A DNA stretch of 64,000 nt from Halanaerobium hydrogeniformans (GCF_000166415.1 NC_014654.1:1178001-1242000); one strand, 5' to 3'. Positions 37,149 through 47,093 are shown, counted from the stretch's first letter. Notes: a model not told the origin generated them from the sequence alone. Numbers and translations: made by a program.

Positions 37149-37946
37149 ATGTGCAGAGCACTCAATATATCAAGGGGTATGATCTATTATACCCCTAAAG
37201 AAAAACAGGTTGATGTTGAACTAGAAAGCGAAGTGATTTCCATTTACAAAGCAAGTAGAAATCACTATGGAACCAGAAAAATCAAAAGAGAATTAGCTAA
37301 AAAAGGTTATCAGGTGTCCAAGCGAAGAATAGGTAAAATAATGAAAAAATATAATCTAGTTTCTACTTATACTAAAAAACAATACAAAGTTCATTCTCCA
37401 AGCTGTAATGAAGATAAAATTGCCAATATTGTAAACAGAGAATTTAACAAAGAAGAAGCTCTAGACGTTGTTGTCAGTGATTTAACCTATGTTAATGTAA
37501 AAGGAAAATGGAACTATGTCTGTCTGATCATAGATCTCTTCAACCGTGAATTTGTTGGTTATGCAGCAGGTAAAAAGAAAAATGCCGAATTAGTAACTGA
37601 GGCTTTTAAAAGTATTAAAAGACCACTAAATCAAATTAATATTTTACATACTGATAGAGGTAATGAATTCAAAAATAAAGCTATCGATGATATTTTAGTC
37701 AGGTTTGATATTGAGCGTTCTTTAAGCAATAAAGGATGCCCATATGATAATGCAGTGGCAGAAGCAGCCTTTAAAGTAGTTAAGACTGAATTTGCTTATG
37801 ACAGAATATTTAACAGCTTTGAAGAGCTGGAATATGAGCTATTTGACTATGTTAACTGGTATAATAACCACAGAATCCACGGGTCGTTAGATTACCTAAC
37901 ACCTGTTGAATATAGATATTTAATGTTCGATAAAAAATTGTTGTAA
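37149..37946 (+). CDS. IS3-family transposase OrfB (integrase core)
   Basis: The frame is open from before 37083; the first ATG is at 37149, but the active product is probably OrfAB by frameshift. The rve-type core has D in VVSDLTYVNVKGKW, D in LHTDRGNEF and E in AVAEAAFKVVKTE, the DDE triad. An HTH_21 region (YGTRKIKRELAKKGYQVSKR) precedes it. No lesion is seen, so the element may be active. Confidence 0.92.
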   Translation: MCRALNISRGMIYYTPKEKQVDVELESEVISIYKASRNHYGTRKIKRELAKKGYQVSKRRIGKIMKKYNLVSTYTKKQYKVHSPSCNEDKIANIVNREFNKEEALDVVVSDLTYVNVKGKWNYVCLIIDLFNREFVGYAAGKKKNAELVTEAFKSIKRPLNQINILHTDRGNEFKNKAIDDILVRFDIERSLSNKGCPYDNAVAEAAFKVVKTEFAYDRIFNSFEELEYELFDYVNWYNNHRIHGSLDYLTPVEYRYLMFDKKLL

Positions 37947-37977
37947 AAAGTATTGACAATCCAAGGAGGACTTATTA

Positions 37978-39465
37978 ATGTTAAAAGACATGGATAAAAA
38001 AGAAATTGAAAAGAAAAGAAAGAAATTGAAGGAGCAGGGAAAATATCATAATGCAGAGAAATGGCAGATCGCTTTATTTGCTTTAAATAATACTGCAACA
38101 AATACGGCTTTTGTTTTAATAATGTATTATGCATTTTTCACTCAAAATGTATTGGGCCTTTCAGCAGCAATTGTTGGTGGTATTGCAACAGCGATGAGAA
38201 TGTTTGATGGTTTTACTGATCCCTTTATTGGTTTTATTCTTGATAAAACTGACACTAAGTTTGGTAAATTTAGACCCTTTATGTTTGCTGGAAATGTTAT
38301 TTTAGTTATTACTATAATTCTACTATTTAATACACCACCAGAATGGGCTTCAAATATGAAATATATTTACACTGCAGCTCTTTATGGTATAGCAATTATT
38401 GGCTATACTTTTCAAACAGCCTGTACAAGAGGTGCACAGGCCGCTTTAACAAACGATCCGGAACAACGTCCATTATTTACATTTTTTGATTCTATTTATA
38501 ACACTGTTTTATTTGCTGGAGCAACCTACCTAATTATGACAGTTATGGCTCCAAATTATGCTCAGAATGTTAATGACCCTCAACTGTGGTCACATGTATC
38601 GGTAATATTTATGGCTGGTTCTTTTGTAATGATAATTTTAGCTATAATTGGAATCTGGTCTAAAGATCAGACAGAGTTTTTTGGTCTTTCAGATGTTAAA
38701 AACAAGGTCGAAGTTAAATTTGGGGATGCCTGGGATGTAATAAAAAATAATAGACCTTTACAAATGTTAATTGTTGCCGCATCTACTGATAAGCTTGCTT
38801 TAACGGCTAGAAGAGCTGGATTTGTTTACTTTTTCTCAAATATTCTTTACAACACTGCTTTGTAGGGACGCTTTGAAATGTGGGTAATGGGACCTGCGAT
38901 CTTAGTAACCTATATTGGGGTTAAATTTGCTGAAAAAGTAGGACTTAAAAATGCTTTTGTTACTTTAACCTGGATTGGAACATTTTTAATTATTGCTCTT
39001 TTAGTACTAACTCCAGTTATAGATGGTGGAGAAATGACTACAGGAGTTTGGATTCTATTGATTGTTCTGGGAGCTCAATATTCTGTAAGTCAGCTTGCAG
39101 GTAATATTGTGATCCCGATGATCGCAGACTGTACTGACTATGAAAGCTTAAGATCTGGAAAGTTTATGGCAGGTTTTATTGGAACTATTTTCTCTTTTGT
39201 AGATAAAATGATTTCTTCTTTAGGAACGGTAGTTATTGGTTTAAGTATCGCAATGGCAGGTTATGGTGGAGTTCGCATACCACCCAATAGTGCAGTTTCT
39301 ACAAGTCTTGAGGTTGCAATAATGTTTATTATCTTAGGCTTACCTCTAATTGGCCATGTAGCTTCGTTAATTGCAATGAAGTTCTATAAACTAGATGCTA
39401 AAGAAATGGCAAAGATTCAAGATGCACTTGATGAGAAAAAACAAGCTGCAGCAGATGCTGTATAA
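37978..39465 (+). pseudogene. GPH-family glucuronide/sugar:cation symporter with one in-frame TAG
   Basis: Two frames, 37978-38865 and 38866-39465, are one gene: the TAG at 38863 (codon 296) is the only break and the frame continues with GRFEMWVMGPAILVTYIG. The sequence matches GPH symporters (AMRMFDGFTDPFIGFILDKT, then TDTKFGKFRPFM) of the UidB/MelB type, about 495 residues with 12 membrane segments. A CAG-to-TAG change would explain it. It precedes beta-glucuronidase, so glucuronides are the likely substrates. Its leader holds the IS3 element. Unless the stop is read through, only the first eight helices are made. Confidence 0.85.
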
Positions 39466-39537
39466 TTATTAAATATAATTAAAATTATAATTGGGGGCGG
39501 CCCTGGCTGCTCCTGATTTAAATATGGAGTGATAAAA

Positions 39538-41331
39538 ATGGAATCGCAATTTTTATATCCTGCTGAGTCTTCAACTCGACAGGTAGTAGATTTATCAGGA
39601 ATCTGGAAATTCAAAGTTGATTATGAAGGAAAAGGAAGAAAAGAAGGCTGGCAAAATGGCTTAGATAATTACAGTGAAGTTCCTGTTCCTTCAAGTTATA
39701 ATGATCTATTTACAGATAAAGATATTAGAGAACATGTTGGAGATGTCTGGTATCAAACAGAATTTTATTTAGCAGAAGAGTGGCAGCACAAAAATGTAAA
39801 TTTACGTTTTGGTAGTGCTACACACAGAGCTGAAGTCTGGCTGAATGGCGAAAAAATTGCAGAACATGAGGGAGGCTACATGCCTTTTGGTGCAATTATT
39901 AATGAAGCCGGTAACTTTGGGCAGAAAAATACTCTTGTAGTTGTTGTAAACAATGAGCTTGATTTAACAACTATACCAACAGGCCAGGTAAAAGAGTATG
40001 ATAATGGTAAAAAAAGATTATTTCCCTATTTTGATTTCTATAACTATGCTGGAATTCATTCTGCAGTAAAACTACAGATTTTACCCAAAGACTATATATA
40101 TGATATTACTACAGTTACAGATTATGACGGAAGTACTGGTTTGGTAGAATATGAAATAGAAAGCAGCAGTGATTTAGAAATAAAAGTTGAATTAAAAGAT
40201 GCAGCCGGAAATATAGTTGCTGAAGCTACTGGAGCTAAAGCTAAGCTTGAAGTAGAAGATGTTAAGCTCTGGCAGCCTGGTGAGGGATATTTATACCAGT
40301 TGGAAGTAAATTTATTAAATGATGGAGATCTTGTTGATAATTATCCACTACCAGTAGGAATCAGAACAGTTGAAGTTAAAGGCAATCGATTTTTAATAAA
40401 TGGAGAGCAGTTCTACTTTAAAGGTTTCGGTAAACATCAAGATAGTGAGATTAATGGTCGTGGATTTGATCCTGCAGTAATGATCAGAGATGCTGAGCTT
40501 TTAGACTGGATTAATGCTAATTCAGTCCGTACATCTCATTATCCCTATGATGAAGAATTTTATCGGATGTGTGACCGCCGTGGAGTTGTGGTTATTGACG
40601 AGACTCCAGCAGTCGGCTTATTTGATATGAATATGAACTTCCTGGCAGCTGGTACCGGTAAGAAATCCGATTTCTTTGATAAGGAAATTGTACATCAGGA
40701 GACCAAAGAAAATCACAAAAGAGAAATTGAACGACTGATAAAAAGAGATAAAAACCATGCCTCTGTTGTCATGTGGTGTCTGGCAAATGAACCTGATAGT
40801 GCTCAGGAGAGAGCAGAAGAATATTTTAAAGATATCTTTTCCTTTGCCAGAGGGCTTGATCCACAGGAGAGACCTTTAACCTTTACCAATATAATGACAG
40901 CTCCTTATGGAAAATGTAAGGCTGCTCAATTTGCAGATGTGATTTCTTTAAACCGCTATTACGGCTGGTATATAATTGGTGGTTCTGAGCTCGAATATGC
41001 ACAAAAAGATTTTGAAGAAGAACTTGCAGGCTGGGAAAAAGAAGGAAAACCAATTCTGATGACAGAATATGGTGCAGACACTAAAGCTGGAATTCATAAA
41101 CTTCCTTCAGTACAGTGGTCTGAAGAATATCAGAATGAATATTTAGAACTTCAACATAAAGTCTTTGATAACTGTGATTCTTTAGTTGGAGAACAGATGT
41201 GGAATTTCGCAGATTTTCAAACTGTTGAAGGGATTTTAAGAGTCAATGGTAATAAAAAAGGTGCATTTACCAGAGATAGACAGCCTAAAATGGCAGCCCA
41301 TCTTTTAAGAAAAAGATGGTCAAAAATTTAG
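39538..41331 (+). CDS. uidA: Beta-glucuronidase (GH2)
   Basis: This 597-residue enzyme has the three GH2 parts: sugar-binding domain (1-180), immunoglobulin-like domain (180-275) and TIM barrel (275-597). The acid/base Glu418 is in CLANEPDS and the nucleophile Glu510 is in MTEYGAD, as in known beta-glucuronidases. YNYAGIHSAV near residue 175 is also typical. ATG 39538 is chosen over GTG 39529, which belongs to the ribosome site TGGAGTG. It hydrolyses beta-D-glucuronides in the cytosol. It lies 72 bases after the broken transporter; a GC-rich hairpin (39494-39513) is in the gap. Confidence 0.95.
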   Translation: MESQFLYPAESSTRQVVDLSGIWKFKVDYEGKGRKEGWQNGLDNYSEVPVPSSYNDLFTDKDIREHVGDVWYQTEFYLAEEWQHKNVNLRFGSATHRAEVWLNGEKIAEHEGGYMPFGAIINEAGNFGQKNTLVVVVNNELDLTTIPTGQVKEYDNGKKRLFPYFDFYNYAGIHSAVKLQILPKDYIYDITTVTDYDGSTGLVEYEIESSSDLEIKVELKDAAGNIVAEATGAKAKLEVEDVKLWQPGEGYLYQLEVNLLNDGDLVDNYPLPVGIRTVEVKGNRFLINGEQFYFKGFGKHQDSEINGRGFDPAVMIRDAELLDWINANSVRTSHYPYDEEFYRMCDRRGVVVIDETPAVGLFDMNMNFLAAGTGKKSDFFDKEIVHQETKENHKREIERLIKRDKNHASVVMWCLANEPDSAQERAEEYFKDIFSFARGLDPQERPLTFTNIMTAPYGKCKAAQFADVISLNRYYGWYIIGGSELEYAQKDFEEELAGWEKEGKPILMTEYGADTKAGIHKLPSVQWSEEYQNEYLELQHKVFDNCDSLVGEQMWNFADFQTVEGILRVNGNKKGAFTRDRQPKMAAHLLRKRWSKI

Positions 41332-41335
41332 TATA

Positions 41336-41412
41336 TGTACCTGGTACCAAAAAATAAATCTTAGATGCGAAAGTTGTTATACCAGGTACCAAGCACTTGG
41401 TACCTGGTACCA
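41336..41412 (+). repeat. TACCTGGTACC palindromic repeat cluster
   Basis: The 11-mer TACCTGGTACC at about 41338 recurs at 41401, and the inverse lies at 41380. TACCAGGTACCAAG (41380-41393) and CTTGGTACCTGGTA (41396-41409) form a perfect 14-bp palindrome with almost no loop. No T-run follows. It lies between uidA and the HAD gene, and might be a REP-like or mRNA-stabilising element. Confidence 0.8.
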
Positions 41413-41453
41413 ATAACAATAAGTGACAAAACTTATAAAAGATAGGTGAAAAA

Positions 41454-42296
41454 ATGAATACGATAGATAATTTTAAAAAAGAATCGGATTATCTGCTTTG
41501 TATAGATTCTGATGGCTCAGCAATAGATACTATGACAGAAAAACATTTAAAGTGTTTTGGTCCCGTTCTAGTAGAAGTATGGGATTTAATCGAGATTAAA
41601 GAATAATTTTTGCAAAAATGGAATGAAATTAATCTATATTCTAATACAAGAGGTATAAATCGCTTTAGAGGTCTAGTTGAAACTTTTAAAGCCTTAAATG
41701 CTGATGGTTTAAAGCTACCTGAGATTAGTAATCTCGAGAATTGGGTAGAAAATAGTGAAGAATTATCAAATCCAGCTTTAAAAAAAGAAATAGAAAAAAA
41801 AGAGGATAATGAAGATCTTAAATTAGCTTTAGAGTGGAGTCAACAGTTAAATATAGAAATTTCTAGGCTTAAAAAAGATATCTCTAAAGTATTCAGTGGA
41901 GTTAAAGCTTCTCTTGAAAAAATGAAAAAAAAGGCAGATTTAGCTGTTGTGTCTTCAGCAAATACTGAAGCATTAATGGATGAATGGCAGAGTTATGGAC
42001 TGGATAATTATGTGAAGATTATTTTAGGTCAGGAATCAGGCTCAAAATCTGAAAATATTAAAAAGTTAAAAGCTAAAGGTTATGCTGAAGATAAAATACT
42101 GATGATAGGTGATGCCTTAGGTGATTTTAGAGCAGCTGAAGAAAATAAAGTTTTATTTTATCCTATTCTAGCTGGCCAAGAAGAAAAATCCTGGCAGTTA
42201 TTATATGAAGAAGCCTCAGATAAGTTTTTCTCTGGTACTTACAGAGGAAAATATGAATCAGAACTAATAGCTGAGTTTAAATCAGTTTTAAATTAA
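41454..42296 (+). pseudogene. HAD-family phosphatase gene with one in-frame TAA
   Basis: ATG 41454 follows GATAGGTG. The frame reads MNTIDNFKKESDYLLCIDSDG, with HAD motif I (DSDG), to TAA at 41604 (codon 51). It then continues in the same frame as LQKWNEINLYSNTRGINRF to the normal end at 42296. Motif IV is seen in MIGDALGDFRAAEEN. A TAT or TAC to TAA change would explain the break. The whole product would be 280 residues. A downstream TTG at 41610 opens the rest but has no ribosome site, and the product would lack the nucleophile Asp. It sits in the sugar locus and may have acted on a phosphorylated sugar. Confidence 0.82.
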
Positions 42297-42325
42297 TATT
42301 AAATTAGCATAAATGGAGGAGAAAG

Positions 42326-44032
42326 ATGGTTAATTTAAAAGCAAAACCGTTTTATTTAGATGATGATGATATAAAGTGGGTTAAAGATACAATTGCAGAA
42401 ATGACTATAGAAGAAAAAATTGGACAGCTCTTTATTACTCGTTTTCATGGTGAGCTTGATGATCCAGAAAATGTAGAAAGAATCAAAAATTATCATGTTG
42501 GTGGTATTCGTTATGCCAGCAAAAGTTCTGAAGAAGTATATAATTTTATTAAAGAAATGCAGGCAAACTCTAAAATACCGTTATTAGCTGCTGCTAATTG
42601 TGATAATGGTGGAGATGGAGCCTGTACCGATGGTACATTTATAGCCAGTGGAGCAATGGCAGAAGCTTCAGAAGATGAAGAAGTAGCCTATAATGCCGGT
42701 TTGGTTAGTGGGCGTGAAGAAGCAGCACTTGGTGTAAATTGGAACTATGATCCCTGTGTTGATATTTTATATAACTGGAGAAATACCATTGTAAATACTC
42801 GAGCATATGGAAATACTCCAGAAAAAGTAATAAAATATACTTCAGCTTATTTAAATGGATTAAAAGATAGTGAAGTAAGTGATATTGCAAGTTGTGTTAA
42901 ACACTTTCCGGGGGATGGAGTAGAGGAAAGAGACCAACATCTTGTTTTAGGTATAAATGATTTTGAACCAGAAAAATGGGATGATACTTTTGGTAAAGTA
43001 TATAAACATCATATTGACAATGGCTTAATGAGTATTATGGCAGGCCATATCGCAATGCCTGAGTATCAAAAGAAATTAAACCCACAATTAAGTGATCAGG
43101 ATATTATGCCAGCTACTTTGGCACCAGAATTATTAAATGATTTATTGAGAGATAAATTAGAGTTTAATGGGTTAATTTTAACTGATGCCTCCCATATGCT
43201 TGGTATGACAGCTGCTATGCCGAGAAAAGACTATGTACCGAAATCTATAGCTGCTGGTTGTGATATGTTCCTTTTCTTTAATGATATTGAAGAAGATTTT
43301 CAATTTATGTTAGATGGATATAAAAATGGAATAATTACAGAGCAAAGATTAAATGAAGCTTTAGAGAGAATATTAGGTCTTAAAGCAGCAATTAAGCTGC
43401 ACAAAAAAGCAGAGAAAAATGAACTTGTTCCTGCCAAAGAAAACTTAGAAATAATCGGCCAAAAAGAACATTTAGATATGGCTGCTCAAGCCGCTGATAA
43501 AGGTATTACTCTGGTTAAAGATAGTTTAAATCAATTGCCAATAACACCTGAAACTCACCCAAGAATTAAATTATATTATCTATATGGAGAATTAGGTGGA
43601 ATTTATAATAGTGACATTGCTTCAAGAGATATAATTATTGAAGAGTTAGAAAAAGTTGGTTTTGAAGTAGATTTAAATGAGGGTGAAGGTCGAGAAAAAG
43701 GTAAAATAATGGATTATCGAGATAATTATGATGCTGCTTTCGTTTTTGCCGATGTAAGAGGTTATGCTCAACAAAATAATTATCGTATCCAATGGAAAGC
43801 TCCTATGGCTAATGAAGTACCCTGGTATGCTGCTGAAATTCCTACAGTATTTGTTTCTTTAAACTTTACAAATCATTATATTGATGTACCTATGATAAAA
43901 ACATTTATAAATGCCCACTCTAATACAAGAGAAGTTATCAGACAAAGTATTGAAAAAATTATGGGTGAATCAGAATTTAAAGGCAGTTATAATGAAAATG
44001 TTTGGTGTGATACCTGGGAAGCAAGAAGATGA
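42326..44032 (+). CDS. Glycoside hydrolase family 3 enzyme
   Basis: This 568-residue protein with a GGAGGAG site has no signal peptide. The GH3 N-terminal barrel has IGQLFITRFHG, the strong signature CVKHFPGDGVEERDQH (about residue 190) and the nucleophile-region Asp in LILTDASHM (about residue 285). The KHFPGDG string and DxH loop are like beta-N-acetylglucosaminidases of the NagZ type, so GlcNAc or a related sugar may be removed. A second alpha/beta domain follows from about 380. It is the last gene of the sugar locus. Confidence 0.88.
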   Translation: MVNLKAKPFYLDDDDIKWVKDTIAEMTIEEKIGQLFITRFHGELDDPENVERIKNYHVGGIRYASKSSEEVYNFIKEMQANSKIPLLAAANCDNGGDGACTDGTFIASGAMAEASEDEEVAYNAGLVSGREEAALGVNWNYDPCVDILYNWRNTIVNTRAYGNTPEKVIKYTSAYLNGLKDSEVSDIASCVKHFPGDGVEERDQHLVLGINDFEPEKWDDTFGKVYKHHIDNGLMSIMAGHIAMPEYQKKLNPQLSDQDIMPATLAPELLNDLLRDKLEFNGLILTDASHMLGMTAAMPRKDYVPKSIAAGCDMFLFFNDIEEDFQFMLDGYKNGIITEQRLNEALERILGLKAAIKLHKKAEKNELVPAKENLEIIGQKEHLDMAAQAADKGITLVKDSLNQLPITPETHPRIKLYYLYGELGGIYNSDIASRDIIIEELEKVGFEVDLNEGEGREKGKIMDYRDNYDAAFVFADVRGYAQQNNYRIQWKAPMANEVPWYAAEIPTVFVSLNFTNHYIDVPMIKTFINAHSNTREVIRQSIEKIMGESEFKGSYNENVWCDTWEARR

Positions 44033-44074
44033 TTTTTTAATTAGCTCCTTATTAAATTAATATAGATAGTAGAA

Positions 44075-44104
44075 GACCCTACATTTAATTTTGTAGGGTC
44101 TTTT
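44075..44104 (+). terminator. Terminator after the GH3 gene
   Basis: AGACCCTACA pairs with TGTAGGGTCT around an eight-base loop, with TTTT after it. It closes the sugar locus and faces the convergent GH13 gene. Confidence 0.85.
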
Positions 44105-44155
44105 GCTTATAAATAAGTAATATTTAGCATAATGATGAATAGATGTTCTTAAAGC

Positions 44156-45952
44156 TTAAATAGACTTATAAATTATTCTTCCCTGAGCTGGGATATGGAT
44201 TTCAAGATGTTGATTCCATGTATCAGTTTTTATTACCTCTATCTCTTTTCCAACATGTTCTTTCTCAGAAGAGTAGATACACTCAAATTTATCTCCTGGC
44301 TGATGGAGGGTTCCATCAACCATTACCCTTGCGCTTTTTTCATTTTCTAAATTACAATTTACTGCTAAAAGAAATTCTTCCTGGCTAAAAACTCTGGACC
44401 AGGCGATTATCTCTTTATATCTCTTTTCATCGAAAGAGGGTAGATGGAATTCCTGTTCATTAAATTTTGATATATTTCTTAAATACTGACGACCGATTCT
44501 AAGATGAACATATTCATTTCTAATATCAGCAAAATTTTTAATTTCCTGATAAATCGGATTATTTTTATTAAAAAAATTCCTGTTTTTAGTTCTGAAAGCT
44601 CCAAAATCACCGCCAAACATCGATTCTCTTATATATTTATCATTGTCACCATTGCCATCAAAACCCTGTTCTGTTCCATAATAAATGCAGGGAATGCCAG
44701 CTGTAAAGTAATTAATAAATTCAGCGTTGATTAATAAAGGAGCTGTTTTTTTGTCAGCGCAAAATCTTTCTTTATGATGCTGTTTATAAACCATATCATG
44801 ATCATCAAGCATGGTCATTACTTTTTTATGATACCATTGATGTTTACCTTCCTCCATCTGCTCAGTATTGGTAAAAATCGAAAAATAATTTTCGGGAGGA
44901 TAATATCCTTTAGCAACATATTCTAAATTTTCGGGTATTTTATTAATTCCCAAAGCAGCGTTAAGACCGGTTTTCTCACAGATCATTTTTGCAAATTCCA
45001 TTCCTCCAGTGATTTCTCCAACAATAAAGAAATCTTTTTTATCTATTGTCTGGGCAAATTCCTTTAATTCTTGTACAAAATAGCGTACAGCTCCAGGATT
45101 TATATGTTTTACTGTATCAAGTCTAAATCCATCTAAATCAGCATATGCGATCCAGTATTTATAGCATTCTGTAAGAATCTTTAATGCTTGAGAAGGATGA
45201 TAATTTTTTATATCTCCAGTACCAGTGTTGATGTTTTTTAAAGAATAAAAATCACCTTCCCTATATTCAGGATCATTATCCCAATCAGTAATATAGCCTT
45301 TACGGCTAAATGTTTCTAAATTAAATATCTCCTGGGGCCAAACTCCTCCTTCAGGCCAGCTTTTATCATAATCAGGATTTTCTGGGTCAATATTTGGCTC
45401 TCCAGTTTCATCTCTAAAAGCCTTAACCTTATATTCTTGGCCATTATAGGCAGGGTTATCATTTTCATAGGCAAAAACATCACCTGAATGATTAATAATC
45501 ACATCTAATATAATATAGAGCCCCATTGAATGTGCTTTATCTACCAGCTCTTTTAAATCCTCTTTAGTGCCAAAATGAGGATCAATTTCTAAAAAGTTTT
45601 GAATCCCATAACCATGATAATTGTTAGAAAATTTAGGCTGTTTAAGCACAGGACTTATCCAGAGCACAGTAACTCCTAAATCTTTTAAATAATTTAATTT
45701 TTCGATGATTCCTCTTAAAGTTCCTCCAACCCATTTGTCTCCAGCTTTAATCCATTTGTCTTTATCAGTTTCATTTTGAATTGCATTTTCATAATCTTTG
45801 TTTGGGTCATATAAGGGATAATCTTCTTGATGTGAATTAAACCTATCAACAAGTAAAAAATAAAAAATTTCTTCATCCCAGGCGTCTGGTGATTTAAAAT
45901 ATTTTTTATCTTTTGTTATTTCTTTTAAATTTATCGATTTATATTTTCTCAT
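44156..45952 (-). CDS. Cytosolic alpha-amylase family (GH13) enzyme
   Basis: This 598-residue protein starts at ATG 45952 after AGAGGG; a longer frame to 45985 has no ribosome site. It has the GH13 regions in order: region I LDVIINHSG, region II GFRLDTVKHI with the nucleophile Asp, region III IVGEITGG with the acid/base Glu, and region IV MLDDHDMV. A C-terminal beta domain follows. The lack of a signal peptide puts it inside the cell, acting on imported or stored alpha-glucans. Exact specificity is not clear. Confidence 0.92.
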   Translation of the reverse strand: MRKYKSINLKEITKDKKYFKSPDAWDEEIFYFLLVDRFNSHQEDYPLYDPNKDYENAIQNETDKDKWIKAGDKWVGGTLRGIIEKLNYLKDLGVTVLWISPVLKQPKFSNNYHGYGIQNFLEIDPHFGTKEDLKELVDKAHSMGLYIILDVIINHSGDVFAYENDNPAYNGQEYKVKAFRDETGEPNIDPENPDYDKSWPEGGVWPQEIFNLETFSRKGYITDWDNDPEYREGDFYSLKNINTGTGDIKNYHPSQALKILTECYKYWIAYADLDGFRLDTVKHINPGAVRYFVQELKEFAQTIDKKDFFIVGEITGGMEFAKMICEKTGLNAALGINKIPENLEYVAKGYYPPENYFSIFTNTEQMEEGKHQWYHKKVMTMLDDHDMVYKQHHKERFCADKKTAPLLINAEFINYFTAGIPCIYYGTEQGFDGNGDNDKYIRESMFGGDFGAFRTKNRNFFNKNNPIYQEIKNFADIRNEYVHLRIGRQYLRNISKFNEQEFHLPSFDEKRYKEIIAWSRVFSQEEFLLAVNCNLENEKSARVMVDGTLHQPGDKFECIYSSEKEHVGKEIEVIKTDTWNQHLEIHIPAQGRIIYKSI

Positions 45953-46204
45953 AATCAACCCTCTTTCTTTAAGTAGTGTAAACATAATTATAGCAAAATT
46001 ATGAAAATTAATAAAGAAATATCAATTTTTAAGTCAGATAATCCTTTAAAATTGTAGTTAATAATTATTAAATAAATTATACAAATGAAAAATATCCTAT
46101 TATTTAAAGGATTATTACCGTTAATAAAGAATAGTTTAAACAGACTAGAGCTAGAATTTATTAATTTTATCTATTTGTTTATTTCAAAAAAGGGGTTGTT
46201 AATT

Positions 46205-46507
46205 ATGATGATTAACTATCAGGTTGGTGAGTATTATACAGTTAAAGAAGATCATGACAGTGTTTATGATTTTCCAGAGGGAAAATATAAATTAAAAATT
46301 ATTATGGATGGTTTACCAGAAAGAACTATTTATACAGAAGACGAAATTGCAATAGCAGAAGAACTCTGGTTGGAAGGTTTTGAGGGTTTAGAACAGTATA
46401 AAATTGATTTAGAGGGCAACTGGTATTATTTCGAGTTTCCTGAAAATGAAAATAATGTAGAATATATGTGGATACCAGAGTCAATAGTAATCGATGTCTT
46501 TGAGTAA
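46205..46507 (+). CDS. Small acidic protein, unknown function
   Basis: This protein has about 100 residues and starts at ATG 46205, nine bases after AAGGGG. A longer frame from 46085 lacks a ribosome site. The product is strongly acidic and rich in Y, W and E (GEYYTVKEDHDSVYDFPEGKY), like a small beta-rich domain. I do not recognise it. It is followed by the small membrane protein gene after 55 bases. Confidence 0.6.
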   Translation: MMINYQVGEYYTVKEDHDSVYDFPEGKYKLKIIMDGLPERTIYTEDEIAIAEELWLEGFEGLEQYKIDLEGNWYYFEFPENENNVEYMWIPESIVIDVFE

Positions 46508-46562
46508 ATTTTTAGTTTCTTAAATCGCAATGCTAAAAAAAACATATCAAAGGAGCAAATAA

Positions 46563-46838
46563 ATGCTTGGAAAAATTATTCCGATTGTACTTATAATTAC
46601 CAACCTTGTTTTTGTAGTACTTGGTTGGATGTTATTATATCTTTACTTTAAAAACAAAGACAAATTTGTCTTATTTGGTGGGTTAACCTATTTAGCTTCT
46701 GCTGTAATCGCCCATAACCTCTCAACATGGTGGCCGCTTCTAATAGGCCTTATTTTAGCCAGGATTTTTAAAAAGTTTGAGACTGACCTTCCAGATAATA
46801 ACAAAGCAGAATTAAACTCTTCTGAACAGGGTCGGTGA
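46563..46838 (+). CDS. Small membrane protein, unknown function
   Basis: This 91-residue protein has an AAAGGAG site and two to three hydrophobic segments (about 5-28, 37-50 and 55-67), then a charged C-terminus. No family is recognised. The frame after its stop stays coding-like in another register (46836-46930), so the C-terminus may have been shifted. Confidence 0.6.
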   Translation: MLGKIIPIVLIITNLVFVVLGWMLLYLYFKNKDKFVLFGGLTYLASAVIAHNLSTWWPLLIGLILARIFKKFETDLPDNNKAELNSSEQGR

Positions 46839-46930
46839 AATTTAATGAAGATGTAGATATACTGGAAATGGAAGAAGCAGAGCTAAAATTTAAAGCTGAA
46901 ATAGAAGAAGAGAATTACAAAACTGCCTAA
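46836..46930 (+). CDS. Very short frame overlapping the membrane protein stop
   Basis: GTG 46836 overlaps the previous stop and gives 31 codons, nearly half of them E, D or K, ending at TAA 46928. It may be a small coupled protein, or the original C-terminus of the previous gene in a shifted frame. No clear ribosome site is seen. Confidence 0.25.
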
Positions 46931-46939
46931 TAGCTATTA

Positions 46940-46966
46940 AATCCCGTTTTATTTCGGGATTTTTTG
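46940..46966 (+). terminator. Terminator after the small membrane protein
   Basis: AATCCCG pairs with CGGGATT around a seven-base loop, followed by a T-run. Confidence 0.85.
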
Positions 46967-47093
46967 TTATTTAATTGCAAAAGCCCTTAATCTTCTATAT
47001 TATTAGTTTAAAGCAGTTAAATTTAAGATTTTAATATGATTTTAATTTTCTTACTATATAATAAGAAGAGATCTTGTTGAAGGAGGAAGTATA

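Larger units (their letters stand above)
36752..37963 (+). mobile_element. IS3-family insertion sequence with 3-bp target duplication
   Basis: Imperfect inverted ends start TGGATCGG at 36752 and end CAATCCA at 37963. The flanks are AGG on both sides (36749-36751 and 37964-37966), the 3-bp duplication usual for IS3. Two overlapping frames encode the transposase. The insertion split the leader of the transporter gene, and the right-hand AGGAGG still serves as its ribosome site. Confidence 0.88.

Noticed and set aside
8618-39465. Amber codons in the DUF91 gene and the transporter as recoding (pyrrolysine)
   Set aside because: TAG is also used as the normal stop of intact genes here (14148, 19978, 33831, 41329), the third nonsense codon is TAA, and the DUF91 gene also has a frameshift. 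Mutation is likelier.
46085-46204. Upstream extension of the small acidic protein to ATG 46085
   Set aside because: No ribosome site precedes it, and a clear AAGGGG serves ATG 46205.
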